The notes below the pieces were generated by a model that was given only the letters and a program-made list of their open reading frames with translations, was not told where the DNA came from and made no database searches. 11,199 bases of DNA from Prochlorothrix sp035286285 (lineage in GTDB: Bacteria > Cyanobacteriota > Cyanobacteriia > Prochlorotrichales > Prochlorotrichaceae). Below are positions 1-5,346 of this stretch, in pieces. The stretch is from contig JAYKJG010000388.1 of assembly GCA_035286285.1 (NCBI GenBank), positions 1 to 11,199 of the forward strand. The letters are read 5' to 3'. The stretch's first letter is position 1, and every line of letters begins with the position of its first letter. The translations under genes and the position numbers were made by a program.

Positions 1-206
1 TCTGGTTCCGCGATCTCCATTGGATCATGGTCGGGGGATCGGCCCTGGGAGTCCTGGCAACGGTGACCGGCTTATACCTCAGCTACTACTGGGATTGGCC
101 CTCAGGAGCCACGATCGCCCTCGTCGCTTTTATCAGTTTTCTGGTCACCTTTGCGGTCAATCCTCGCACCCTCAGCCGCTGCCTCCCGCCTCAAAGTCAC
201 CTTTGA
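1..206 (+). CDS. Metal (Zn/Mn-type) ABC transporter permease, C-terminal fragment
   Basis: The frame beginning at base 3 is open from the window edge to a TGA at 204-206, giving the last 67 residues of a protein whose start lies to the left. The fragment is hydrophobic. It contains a helix-like segment (GGSALGVLATVTGLYLSYYW) followed by a short loop with the PSGATI signature and a second helix (ALVAFISFLVTFAV). A Gly-rich helix, 'LYLSYY', 'PSGATI' and a last helix is the usual ending of ABC-3 family permeases (ZnuB/MntB/SitC), inner-membrane channel subunits that import zinc or manganese with an ATPase and a periplasmic binding protein. Those partners would lie to the left, outside the window. 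The metal cannot be told from this fragment. The family call rests on the C-terminal pattern only. Confidence 0.68.
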   Translation, partial: WFRDLHWIMVGGSALGVLATVTGLYLSYYWDWPSGATIALVAFISFLVTFAVNPRTLSRCLPPQSHL

Positions 207-230
207 CCCAACAGGCATTAAGTCTAGAAT
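203..230 (+). promoter_or_regulatory. Possible sigma-70 type promoter for the DUF4129-DUF4350 pair
   Basis: A TTGACC hexamer (203-208) and a TAGAAT hexamer (225-230) are separated by 16 bp, close to the -35/-10 consensus. Initiation would fall near base 237, about 110 bases before the ATG at 349. The -35 box overlaps the stop codon of the preceding permease gene, so the pair could be transcribed independently of it. This is a pattern match only. Confidence 0.35.
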
Positions 231-348
231 CGCCGATTTGCGATCGCCACCCCTCTTCTGCGCTTGAATCAGGCGATTTTAAGTAATCCTCAATCTCCCC
301 TCTTCCCCATCCAAGATCAAGTCCCCCTTAATCCCTCCTGAAGCCTCC

Positions 349-1026
349 ATGATTGAACCAGCAGATTATCAGAACAATAGCCCCGGTTGGCAGTGGGAAA
401 AACTGTTGCACCGCCTGGGTGAAGCCTGGGATCGCTTCTGGCAGGATCTAGAAGTCCCTGAAGCCCTGAACTCACTGCCCAGTTGGTCCCTACCGGAATG
501 GTTCCTGCGGGGGCTATTTGTCTTGATTTTGGGCGGATTAGCGGGCTGGCTGGGCTGGAATCTGTGGAAAGTGCTCTGGCCCCAGTGGCAGCAGTGGCAA
601 CGACAGCGATCGGGCCGATCGCCCGCTCCCACCCCTAACACCCCAGCCCTCAACCGCCAACAGTGGCTCGACCAAGCCCAAACCCTACACCAACAGGGCG
701 ACTATCGTGCCGCCTGCCGTGCCCTCTATTTTGCCTTTTTGCACTGGCTGGCCGATCGGCCCCACCCCGACCCCATTCCCCCCGATCCCAGCCGTACCGA
801 TGGTGAATATCGCCAATTACTAACTCAAATAGCGAATAGCGCTTCAATTCACCCCACTTCTCCCCTCAACGCTAACCCAAACGCGATCGGCCCCGCCGCC
901 ACCCCTGGCAACCTTCTCCTCCAAACCCACGAGCGCCTCTGTTTCAGCAGTGCAGACCTCACCGAAGCAGACTATGAAGCCTGTGAACAAGCCTACCACC
1001 AGGAAATTCAACAAGGAGAAGCATAA
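349..1026 (+). CDS. DUF4129 domain-containing membrane protein
   Basis: A 225-residue protein. Residues 1-50 are Trp-rich and probably amphipathic. One transmembrane segment spans about residues 52-73 (FLRGLFVLILGGLAGWLGW), followed by a basic, Pro-rich linker (80-103). The C-terminal DUF4129 region spans about 105-220, with the family pattern WLDQAQ, GDYRAACRALYFAFL, a DPSRTDGEY stretch and a closing HERLCFS...ADYEACEQAY. DUF4129 domains have no proven biochemical role. In many bacteria they sit beside DUF4350, DUF58 and MoxR-type AAA ATPase genes in envelope-associated clusters. The stop codon overlaps the start of the next gene by one base, so the two are surely co-translated. No clear Shine-Dalgarno precedes the ATG. 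No MoxR or DUF58 gene is visible in the window. Confidence 0.85.
   Translation: MIEPADYQNNSPGWQWEKLLHRLGEAWDRFWQDLEVPEALNSLPSWSLPEWFLRGLFVLILGGLAGWLGWNLWKVLWPQWQQWQRQRSGRSPAPTPNTPALNRQQWLDQAQTLHQQGDYRAACRALYFAFLHWLADRPHPDPIPPDPSRTDGEYRQLLTQIANSASIHPTSPLNANPNAIGPAATPGNLLLQTHERLCFSSADLTEADYEACEQAYHQEIQQGEA
1013..1018 (+). promoter_or_regulatory. Strong ribosome binding site for the DUF4350 gene
   Basis: AAGGAG lies inside the last codons of the DUF4129 gene, 7 bases before the ATG at 1026. It is the clearest Shine-Dalgarno sequence in the window. With the TAATG stop/start overlap it fixes the start of the second gene and supports translational coupling. Confidence 0.75.
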
Positions 1027-2288
1027 TGTCACAGAGCATTGGATTAAGCCAATTTATAACCATATCGACGGGAAATCCCCTGCGGCGGTGGCAAACTGGG
1101 CTAGCCCTCGTCTTGGCCTTACTCCTGCTCACCGTGATCATGGCTCCCCTTCAGGGCGGCAGCGATCGCCGAGGCTCCACCTACAGCCGTGCCCCCAGTG
1201 GCTACGGAGCTTGGGCGAGCTATATGGAAGCACGGGGCACCCCCCTTCAGACCTGGGAACAATCCCTTGAAGTTTGGAGCCAAAATCCTCCCCCCAGCGC
1301 TCAAACCCTGATCCAGATTTACCCCGATCGCCCCTCAGTGCTGCAACAGCAAAATCTAGAGTTTTGGCTGGGCGACTGGGTGCGTGAGGGCCACACCCTC
1401 GTGGTTATTGGCAGTGATAGCCGATCGACCACCGCCCCCTTCCGCACAACCCACCCCACCGACTGGGGCAGTGTTTTAGTGGAAACCTCCCGCCGTCAGG
1501 CTGCCGAAGACCTTGACGTTCTACTGGCAGACCAATTTGGCGTAATCGTCTCCAAAAGCACCCTAGAGGCTGGAACCATTCTTGCAATTACTCCCCCTTA
1601 CCTTGGAGCCAACGCCTACCAAAATCTATCGGGTAATTATGAGTTTTTGGCCCAATTAGTCGATCGGGGCGGGGAGATTTGGATTGATGAGTTTATCCAT
1701 GGCTACCAAGAGCTAGATCCAGAAGAATCAGCCCGTGATCCCCAGCAATCAGGGGAATGGCCGCAATATCTCCTCAAAACGCCCTTAGCCCTGGTTTTCC
1801 TCCAAGGTACCCTGCTGCTGTTACTGCTGATCGTGGCTCAGAACCGTCGCTTTGGCGTTCAATTGCCTTGGCAACAGCCACAACCTGACAATACCCTGGC
1901 CTATATTCGGGCTATCGGCGCGGTTCTGTACAAGGCAGAACGTTACGAGTTTGTTGTGGAAACACTGCAAAAACGGGAGCTAAGTCATTTACAGCGGTGC
2001 TTGGGGCTAGACGATCGCGGCACCCGTCGCCATTCTGATTTAACCCAATCTGCAACAACCCAGGCTCCGCCAACCCAATCCTCGCCAATCCAGTCCCCGC
2101 CAACCCAGTCTACTAACAGCCCAACCCAGCAGCAGGCGATCGTCACCGCTTGGGGTCAGGCCACTGGAGGCGTTGCCGCCGATCTAGAGCCGCTTTTCCA
2201 TCCCCCTTCCGGATCAATCACCGAAACTCAATTACAGCAGTGGTTGGACGCGATCGATCGCATTCGCAAAACCCTCCCTGACCCTTAG
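1026..2288 (+). CDS. DUF4350 domain-containing membrane protein
   Basis: A 420-residue protein. A first transmembrane segment covers about residues 24-41, followed by an extended non-cytoplasmic DUF4350 region (about 48-230) with the family pattern SxYSRAPSGYGAWASYMEARG, a GHTLVVIGSDS strand and a WIDEFIHGY motif. A second transmembrane segment covers 253-271, then a cytoplasmic tail of about 150 residues. DUF4350 domains are related in fold to glutamine-amidotransferase-like regions of GldG-type proteins, but no catalytic triad can be assigned here. The tail holds a low-complexity Gln/Pro/Ser/Thr tract (341-370) encoded by degenerate 15-bp repeats. The start overlaps the DUF4129 stop (TAATG). 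The pair probably forms one membrane complex; its substrate is unknown. Confidence 0.83.
   Translation: MSQSIGLSQFITISTGNPLRRWQTGLALVLALLLLTVIMAPLQGGSDRRGSTYSRAPSGYGAWASYMEARGTPLQTWEQSLEVWSQNPPPSAQTLIQIYPDRPSVLQQQNLEFWLGDWVREGHTLVVIGSDSRSTTAPFRTTHPTDWGSVLVETSRRQAAEDLDVLLADQFGVIVSKSTLEAGTILAITPPYLGANAYQNLSGNYEFLAQLVDRGGEIWIDEFIHGYQELDPEESARDPQQSGEWPQYLLKTPLALVFLQGTLLLLLLIVAQNRRFGVQLPWQQPQPDNTLAYIRAIGAVLYKAERYEFVVETLQKRELSHLQRCLGLDDRGTRRHSDLTQSATTQAPPTQSSPIQSPPTQSTNSPTQQQAIVTAWGQATGGVAADLEPLFHPPSGSITETQLQQWLDAIDRIRKTLPDP
2068..2112 (+). repeat. Three 15-bp in-frame tandem repeats in the DUF4350 gene
   Basis: Three units, each close to CGCCAACCCAATCCT (2068-2082, 2083-2097, 2098-2112), encode a PPTQS-like peptide repeat within the cytoplasmic tail. 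Because the unit is 15 bp, gain or loss of copies keeps the frame. This probably marks a flexible linker of variable length. Confidence 0.7.
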
Positions 2289-2334
2289 CAACGCCACAGG
2301 CTCCTGAATGAACGGGGACAGGCGCTGAAGACTC

Positions 2335-2352
2335 CCAACGGGAGAGGCTCCC
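2335..2352. repeat. Short hairpin repeat at gene end, copy 1 (CCAACGGGAGAGG + CTCCC)
   Basis: CCAACGGGAGAGG at 2335-2347 is followed by CTCCC, forming a 5-bp stem (GGGAG/CTCCC) around AGG. It lies between the convergent DUF4350 and phosphoribosyltransferase genes, 6 bp beyond the stop of the latter. The identical 13-mer recurs at 6564-6576 in the equivalent place after tex. Confidence 0.6.
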
Positions 2353-2358
2353 CCTGCC

Positions 2359-2946
2359 TCACCTTGGGGTTGTCCCCCAGTTACGGGCCAGATCCGCCGG
2401 AGTTTGGTACTCGTAGGGTTCAAAGGGTTGGTGAATCCAGGGGCTATGTTCCAGGTACTGCACGTAGTAATCTGGCTTAAACACCGAAACAGCCTTATAC
2501 CACAGAACTGCGGTGCGGATTTCCTGGATTTCTACCTCAGTATGGCTCTTTAACCAGCCCAAACTCTCCCGCAGTGTAATTCCCGAATCCACCAAATCAT
2601 CCACAATCAGCACCCGATCGCCCAAGCTTGGGGTCGTCATGGTCAGATTTTTGCCAAAAACCAACTGACCTCGCTCCCGATTTTGCTCCCCCCCATAGGA
2701 AGCCGCCGCCACGATCGCCAGCGGCACATCGTACAAACGGCAAAGAATATCCCCCACCCGCAAGCCTCCCTTGGCAAGGCAGACAATTTGGTTAAATTCC
2801 CAGCCCGATCGGTAAATTTGCACCGCTAAAGCCTCGATCGTATGGTGGTACTCCTCCCAAGTCACATAGAGATGTTGAGAATCTGGCAGCAATTGGGACT
2901 CTAGCGGAGCAGAGACAGAATTAGGGGCAGGGGGATGTTCAGGCAT
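2359..2946 (-). CDS. Purine-type phosphoribosyltransferase family protein
   Basis: From the ATG at 2946 the protein has 195 residues. A TTG 33 bases further upstream is in frame, but adds residues unlike the family and has no ribosome binding site. The PRPP-binding loop is clear at residues 111-125 (RVLIVDDLVDSGITL: two acidic residues, then the SGIT phosphate loop). An upstream LAKGGLRVGD segment (58-66) and SYGGE (83-87) match hypoxanthine/xanthine-guanine phosphoribosyltransferase-like proteins. The C-terminal WIHQPFEPYE hood (170-179) is typical of this group. Such enzymes join a nucleobase to PRPP in purine salvage; the preferred base cannot be decided here. The gene converges on the DUF4350 gene with 70 bp between stop codons. 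Confidence 0.85.
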   Translation of the reverse strand: MPEHPPAPNSVSAPLESQLLPDSQHLYVTWEEYHHTIEALAVQIYRSGWEFNQIVCLAKGGLRVGDILCRLYDVPLAIVAAASYGGEQNRERGQLVFGKNLTMTTPSLGDRVLIVDDLVDSGITLRESLGWLKSHTEVEIQEIRTAVLWYKAVSVFKPDYYVQYLEHSPWIHQPFEPYEYQTPADLARNWGTTPR

Positions 2947-3000
2947 GGCGTTCCAGGCACAACGGTAAAGGGAAAACAAGTTAAGAAGAGGGGTATGCAG

Positions 3001-3044
3001 GAGCGACTTGGGGGCGACTTAGGGGCGACTTAGGGGCAACTTGG
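3001..3044. repeat. Four tandem 11-bp repeats
   Basis: Four degenerate units of GGGCGACTTAG follow one another (3001-3011, 3012-3022, 3023-3033, 3034-3044); the middle two are identical. They lie in the spacer between the glycosylase and phosphoribosyltransferase genes, just upstream of the latter on the minus strand. The 11-bp period is close to one DNA helical turn. No function is known to me. Confidence 0.75.
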
Positions 3045-3047
3045 GGA

Positions 3048-3093
3048 CGACGCTGAAGCGTCGGGGGAGGCATTCCCACGCTCTGCGTGGGAA
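3048..3093. repeat. Paired palindromes (dispersed intergenic repeat)
   Basis: The first palindrome has a 7-bp stem (CGACGCT 3048-3054 / AGCGTCG 3057-3063). The second is a perfect 9-bp stem, TTCCCACGC 3073-3081 / GCGTGGGAA 3085-3093, with a 3-base loop. The flanking form GGCATTCCCACGC...GCGTGGGAACGAG matches a palindromic repeat that I recall as widely dispersed between genes in cyanobacteria and some other bacteria. Partial echoes of its right end (AACGAGGG) recur at 3112 and near 3204. Neither stem has a T-run, so it is not a classic intrinsic terminator. Confidence 0.7.
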
Positions 3094-3124
3094 CGAGGGG
3101 GAGAGTGTGGAAACGAGGGGAAGG

Positions 3125-3156
3125 CCAGTCGAAACGGTCCCTGGGCGCAGTCGAAG
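3125..3156. repeat. Dispersed repeat with CAGTCGAA direct repeats
   Basis: CAGTCGAA occurs at 3126-3133 and 3148-3155, flanking a central CGGTCCCTGGGCG. On the minus strand it reads TTCGACTGCGCC...CGTTTCGACTGG, which resembles a known class of short dispersed intergenic repeats (TTCGACTnCGCTCAG type). Together with the 11-bp repeats and palindromes, it makes this spacer a cluster of three unrelated small repeat types. Confidence 0.5.
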
Positions 3157-3232
3157 GAGGAATTTAAGGTGATGGCTGCCAAAGTGAGATGGAACTGACG
3201 AGGAAACGAGGGAATCCGGGTCAAGATCAGGG

Positions 3233-4093
3233 CTAGAGGGCACCTTGGGCCATTAGCTCATCGTATTTAGCCCGAATTGCTTGGATATCCTGCCACATCA
3301 GCCACTTGGGGCTATTGGGTTGGCGGGAGGGATTGCGGAGTAGATAGGAGGGGTGAAGAATTGGCATACAAAGGCGATCGTCCCAGGTCCGCCACTGACC
3401 CCGAATTTTAGTAATCCCCTGCTTCTCTCCCGTCACCGCTTGCACCGCAGTCCCGCCCGTGAGCAAAATAATCTTCGGATTCACCAAACGCACCTGCTCC
3501 AGCAAATAGGGGCGACAAGCCGCCATCTCCGCCGGTTCTGGCTTGCGATTACCCGGTGGCCGACATTTGACCGCGTTACAAATGTACACATCCCGATTGC
3601 TGTCCAATGCCACCGAAGCCAAAATCTTATCCAACAACTGCCCCGCCAACCCCACAAAGGGCAGCCCCTGCTCATCTTCGTTCTGCCCCGGCCCCTCCCC
3701 AATCACCATAATCTTAGCCCTAGGATTGCCCCGCCCAATCACCGCATGGGTCCGGGTTGCCCCCAAGCCACAACGCTGGCAGCGGTTGCAGGGTTCAATC
3801 ATCGCCATCACATCCCCATAGGTTCCCGCCGGAATCGGAATGCGGGCATCCGTCGGAATCAAAGCGGGATCCACAGGCGGGACAGCGGGGGAGGGCATCC
3901 TAGTTGTCGAAGCAGCACCGGAAACAGCACCAGAAACAGCAACCCCTTCAGAAGCCGGTGCAGACACAGCAGGAGCAGGGCCATCCGCCGCCGCTGGGGC
4001 GCGATCGGCAGCGGACCCAGGGGAATCGAGGCTGTTGAGATCAAAGAGACTAATTTGGGTTTGGCTGGTGGGGTCGGGAGGGGGAGGGGCCAT
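3233..4093 (-). CDS. Type-4 (family 4) uracil-DNA glycosylase with an Ala/Pro-rich N-terminal extension
   Basis: From the ATG at 4093 the protein has 286 residues; an in-frame GTG at 4150 adds a Cys-rich stretch unlike the family. Residues 1-90 are a low-complexity Ala/Pro/Ser extension containing QISLF (13-17). The catalytic domain follows: cysteines C105-x2-C108 and C177-x15-C193 fit the 4Fe-4S cluster, motif A is GEGPGQNED (132-140), and motif B is HPSYLLR (247-253). A VGLAGQLLDKIL segment (147-158) and NAVKCRPPGNRKP (173-185) are also typical. These enzymes excise uracil from DNA, starting base-excision repair of deaminated cytosine. The core has normal length; the long extension is unusual beside compact thermophile homologues. 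The gene reads leftward towards the phosphoribosyltransferase but is separated from it by 286 bases of repeats. Confidence 0.92.
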   Translation of the reverse strand: MAPPPPDPTSQTQISLFDLNSLDSPGSAADRAPAAADGPAPAVSAPASEGVAVSGAVSGAASTTRMPSPAVPPVDPALIPTDARIPIPAGTYGDVMAMIEPCNRCQRCGLGATRTHAVIGRGNPRAKIMVIGEGPGQNEDEQGLPFVGLAGQLLDKILASVALDSNRDVYICNAVKCRPPGNRKPEPAEMAACRPYLLEQVRLVNPKIILLTGGTAVQAVTGEKQGITKIRGQWRTWDDRLCMPILHPSYLLRNPSRQPNSPKWLMWQDIQAIRAKYDELMAQGAL

Positions 4094-4431
4094 GGCAGTA
4101 GCAGCAGAGCACACGAAACAGCAGGCTGAATTGCACACCGAATAACACACCGGCAGTGTGCAGCAGGGGCTGCGATCGCCCCAACTTGGCTCTCGATTGT
4201 ACCAGTCCCTTTGAAAACGTTAAGCTATAACAAGGCTAGTGTCCTAAAAGGTCAGAATTCCGCTAGGATGCCCTAGGGCTACCCGTTGGTTTCAACCTCT
4301 GATCTGACCCCTTGATCTAAAGCCTTGATCTAAAGCCTTGATCTAACCCCCTGATCTAAACGCCCCGCTGCCTTGCCAGACTGCCCCTTAAACCGCACCA
4401 TAACGCCACCGCCTGATTCTGGAACCTTTCT
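4094..4431. other. Divergent gene-free spacer between glycosylase and HD-protein genes
   Basis: These 338 bases separate two divergent genes and must hold both promoters. I see a small palindrome CTAGG-ATGC-CCTAG (4263-4276), a TATAAC hexamer (4226-4231) without a good -35 partner, a GCGATCGC site near 4172, and the 13-bp tandem array listed separately. I find no convincing gene or structured RNA. Confidence 0.6.
4301..4365 (+). repeat. Five tandem 13-bp repeats (GATCTAAAGCCTT)
   Basis: Five consecutive 13-bp units each begin with GATCT (4301, 4314, 4327, 4340, 4353). Units 2 and 3 are identical; units 1, 4 and 5 diverge mainly in their last six bases. The array ends 66 bp before the ATG of the HD-protein gene, so it lies in its leader or promoter region. 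It may be a simple tandem duplication or repeated binding sites. Confidence 0.8.
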
Positions 4432-5274
4432 ATGTTTAACGCGACCGAACTCCTCATCAAAGAATTTGTCGAACAGCTTCAACAAGGGTATCGCAGAACC
4501 TACGGAGGCTGGAAAAAAGACTATGAGGACATTATTGGCTGGGTCGGCTCCATGGCCCTAGAAAACATCGCCAATAGTGATGCCCTCTACCACAACGTAG
4601 AGCACACGATTTTGGTGACCTTGGTGGGCCAAGAGGTGCTGCGCGGGAAGCACATCCGCGAGGGCAAGGTAAGCTGTGAAGATTGGTTACATTTCATTAT
4701 TTCTCTGGTGTGCCACGACATTGGCTACGTTAAGAAGGTTTGCCGCCAAGATCGCGATAACCTCTACGCCACGGGCAAAGGCGATCAGATGGTGCCCCTG
4801 CCCCCCGGTGCCACGGATGCGGCCCTCACCCCCTACCATGTCGATCGGGCTAAGCTCTTTGTGGATGAGCGCTTCGGGGGCCACAAACTCATCGATGCCG
4901 AGTTGGTCAAGAAAAATATTGAACTGACCCGCTTTCCCGTTCCCTCCGCAGAGGATCACCAGGATACGATTAATTTCCCCGGTTTGCTGCGGGCTTCGGA
5001 CCTGATTGGCCAGCTTAGCGACCCTCGCTATCTCAAGAAAATCGCCGCGCTCTTCTATGAATTTGAGGAAACCGGCGTAAACAAACATCTGGGCTACAAA
5101 AACCCCGATGATCTGCGCAATAATTATCCCAAGTTTTACTGGCATGGGGTCTATCCCTATGTGCGGGATGCGGTCACCTACTTGTCCCTGACCCAACAGG
5201 GCAAACAGATTATTGCCAATCTCCACTCCAATGTTTTCATGGTGGAGCATCTGGAATCCAGCAGTGCGATTTAA
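4432..5274 (+). CDS. HD-domain metal-dependent phosphohydrolase-like protein
   Basis: A 280-residue soluble protein with no signal peptide. The HD-superfamily metal ligands are visible: YHNVEH (residues 53-58), CHD (94-96) and a later SD (189-190, in LLRASDLIGQL). The spacing H-N-x-x-H, then H-D, then D is that of metal-dependent phosphohydrolases, which use one or two metal ions to cleave phosphate esters, often of nucleotides. The conserved C-terminal part includes FYEFEETG and NYPKFYWHGVYPYVRDAV. I recognise it as a cyanobacterial HD metalloprotein family annotated after Nostoc punctiforme members, but no substrate is established. There is no obvious ribosome binding site. The downstream permease gene follows after 72 bp on the same strand, with no clear terminator between. 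Confidence 0.85.
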   Translation: MFNATELLIKEFVEQLQQGYRRTYGGWKKDYEDIIGWVGSMALENIANSDALYHNVEHTILVTLVGQEVLRGKHIREGKVSCEDWLHFIISLVCHDIGYVKKVCRQDRDNLYATGKGDQMVPLPPGATDAALTPYHVDRAKLFVDERFGGHKLIDAELVKKNIELTRFPVPSAEDHQDTINFPGLLRASDLIGQLSDPRYLKKIAALFYEFEETGVNKHLGYKNPDDLRNNYPKFYWHGVYPYVRDAVTYLSLTQQGKQIIANLHSNVFMVEHLESSSAI

Positions 5275-5282
5275 TCTGGATA

Positions 5283-5316
5283 CTGCGAGATATTGCAGGG
5301 TGCTGCGAGATATTGC
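5283..5316 (+). repeat. Direct repeat of a 14-mer (CTGCGAGATATTGC)
   Basis: CTGCGAGATATTGC occurs at 5283-5296 and 5303-5316, a 20-bp period, in the short spacer between the HD-protein and permease genes. A third partial unit (TGCGAGA) follows in the overlap at 5314-5320. It looks like a local tandem duplication; it has no dyad symmetry and no T-run, so it is not a terminator. Confidence 0.7.
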
Positions 5317-5332
5317 GAGACGTTTATGCTTG

Positions 5333-5337
5333 GGTGA
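5333..5337 (+). promoter_or_regulatory. Ribosome binding site supporting the GTG start of the permease
   Basis: GGTGA (5333-5337), complementary to the 3' end of 16S rRNA, lies 9 bases before GTG at 5347. An in-frame ATG at 5326 is followed two codons later by TGA, so it cannot be the start. Confidence 0.55.
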
Positions 5338-5346
5338 GAGCTTGCG

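Noticed and set aside
20..286. 88-codon plus-strand frame at the left edge
   Set aside because: The overlapping frame from base 3 gives a convincing ABC permease ending; this one gives a Pro/Ser/Arg-rich shadow product.
2947..2979. Upstream TTG start for the phosphoribosyltransferase
   Set aside because: It would add 11 residues unlike the family and has no ribosome binding site; the ATG at 2946 is preferred.
3001..3156. CRISPR array
   Set aside because: The units are 11 bp with no spacers, and the other repeats are unrelated to each other.
3353..4129. 258-codon plus-strand open frame opposite the uracil-DNA glycosylase
   Set aside because: The minus strand carries all family motifs; the plus-strand product is His/Arg/Pro-rich and lacks any domain.
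4301..4365. CRISPR array or iteron origin
   Set aside because: The 13-bp units are contiguous without spacers. Iterons would need a replication gene or an AT-rich unwinding region next to them, and neither is seen.
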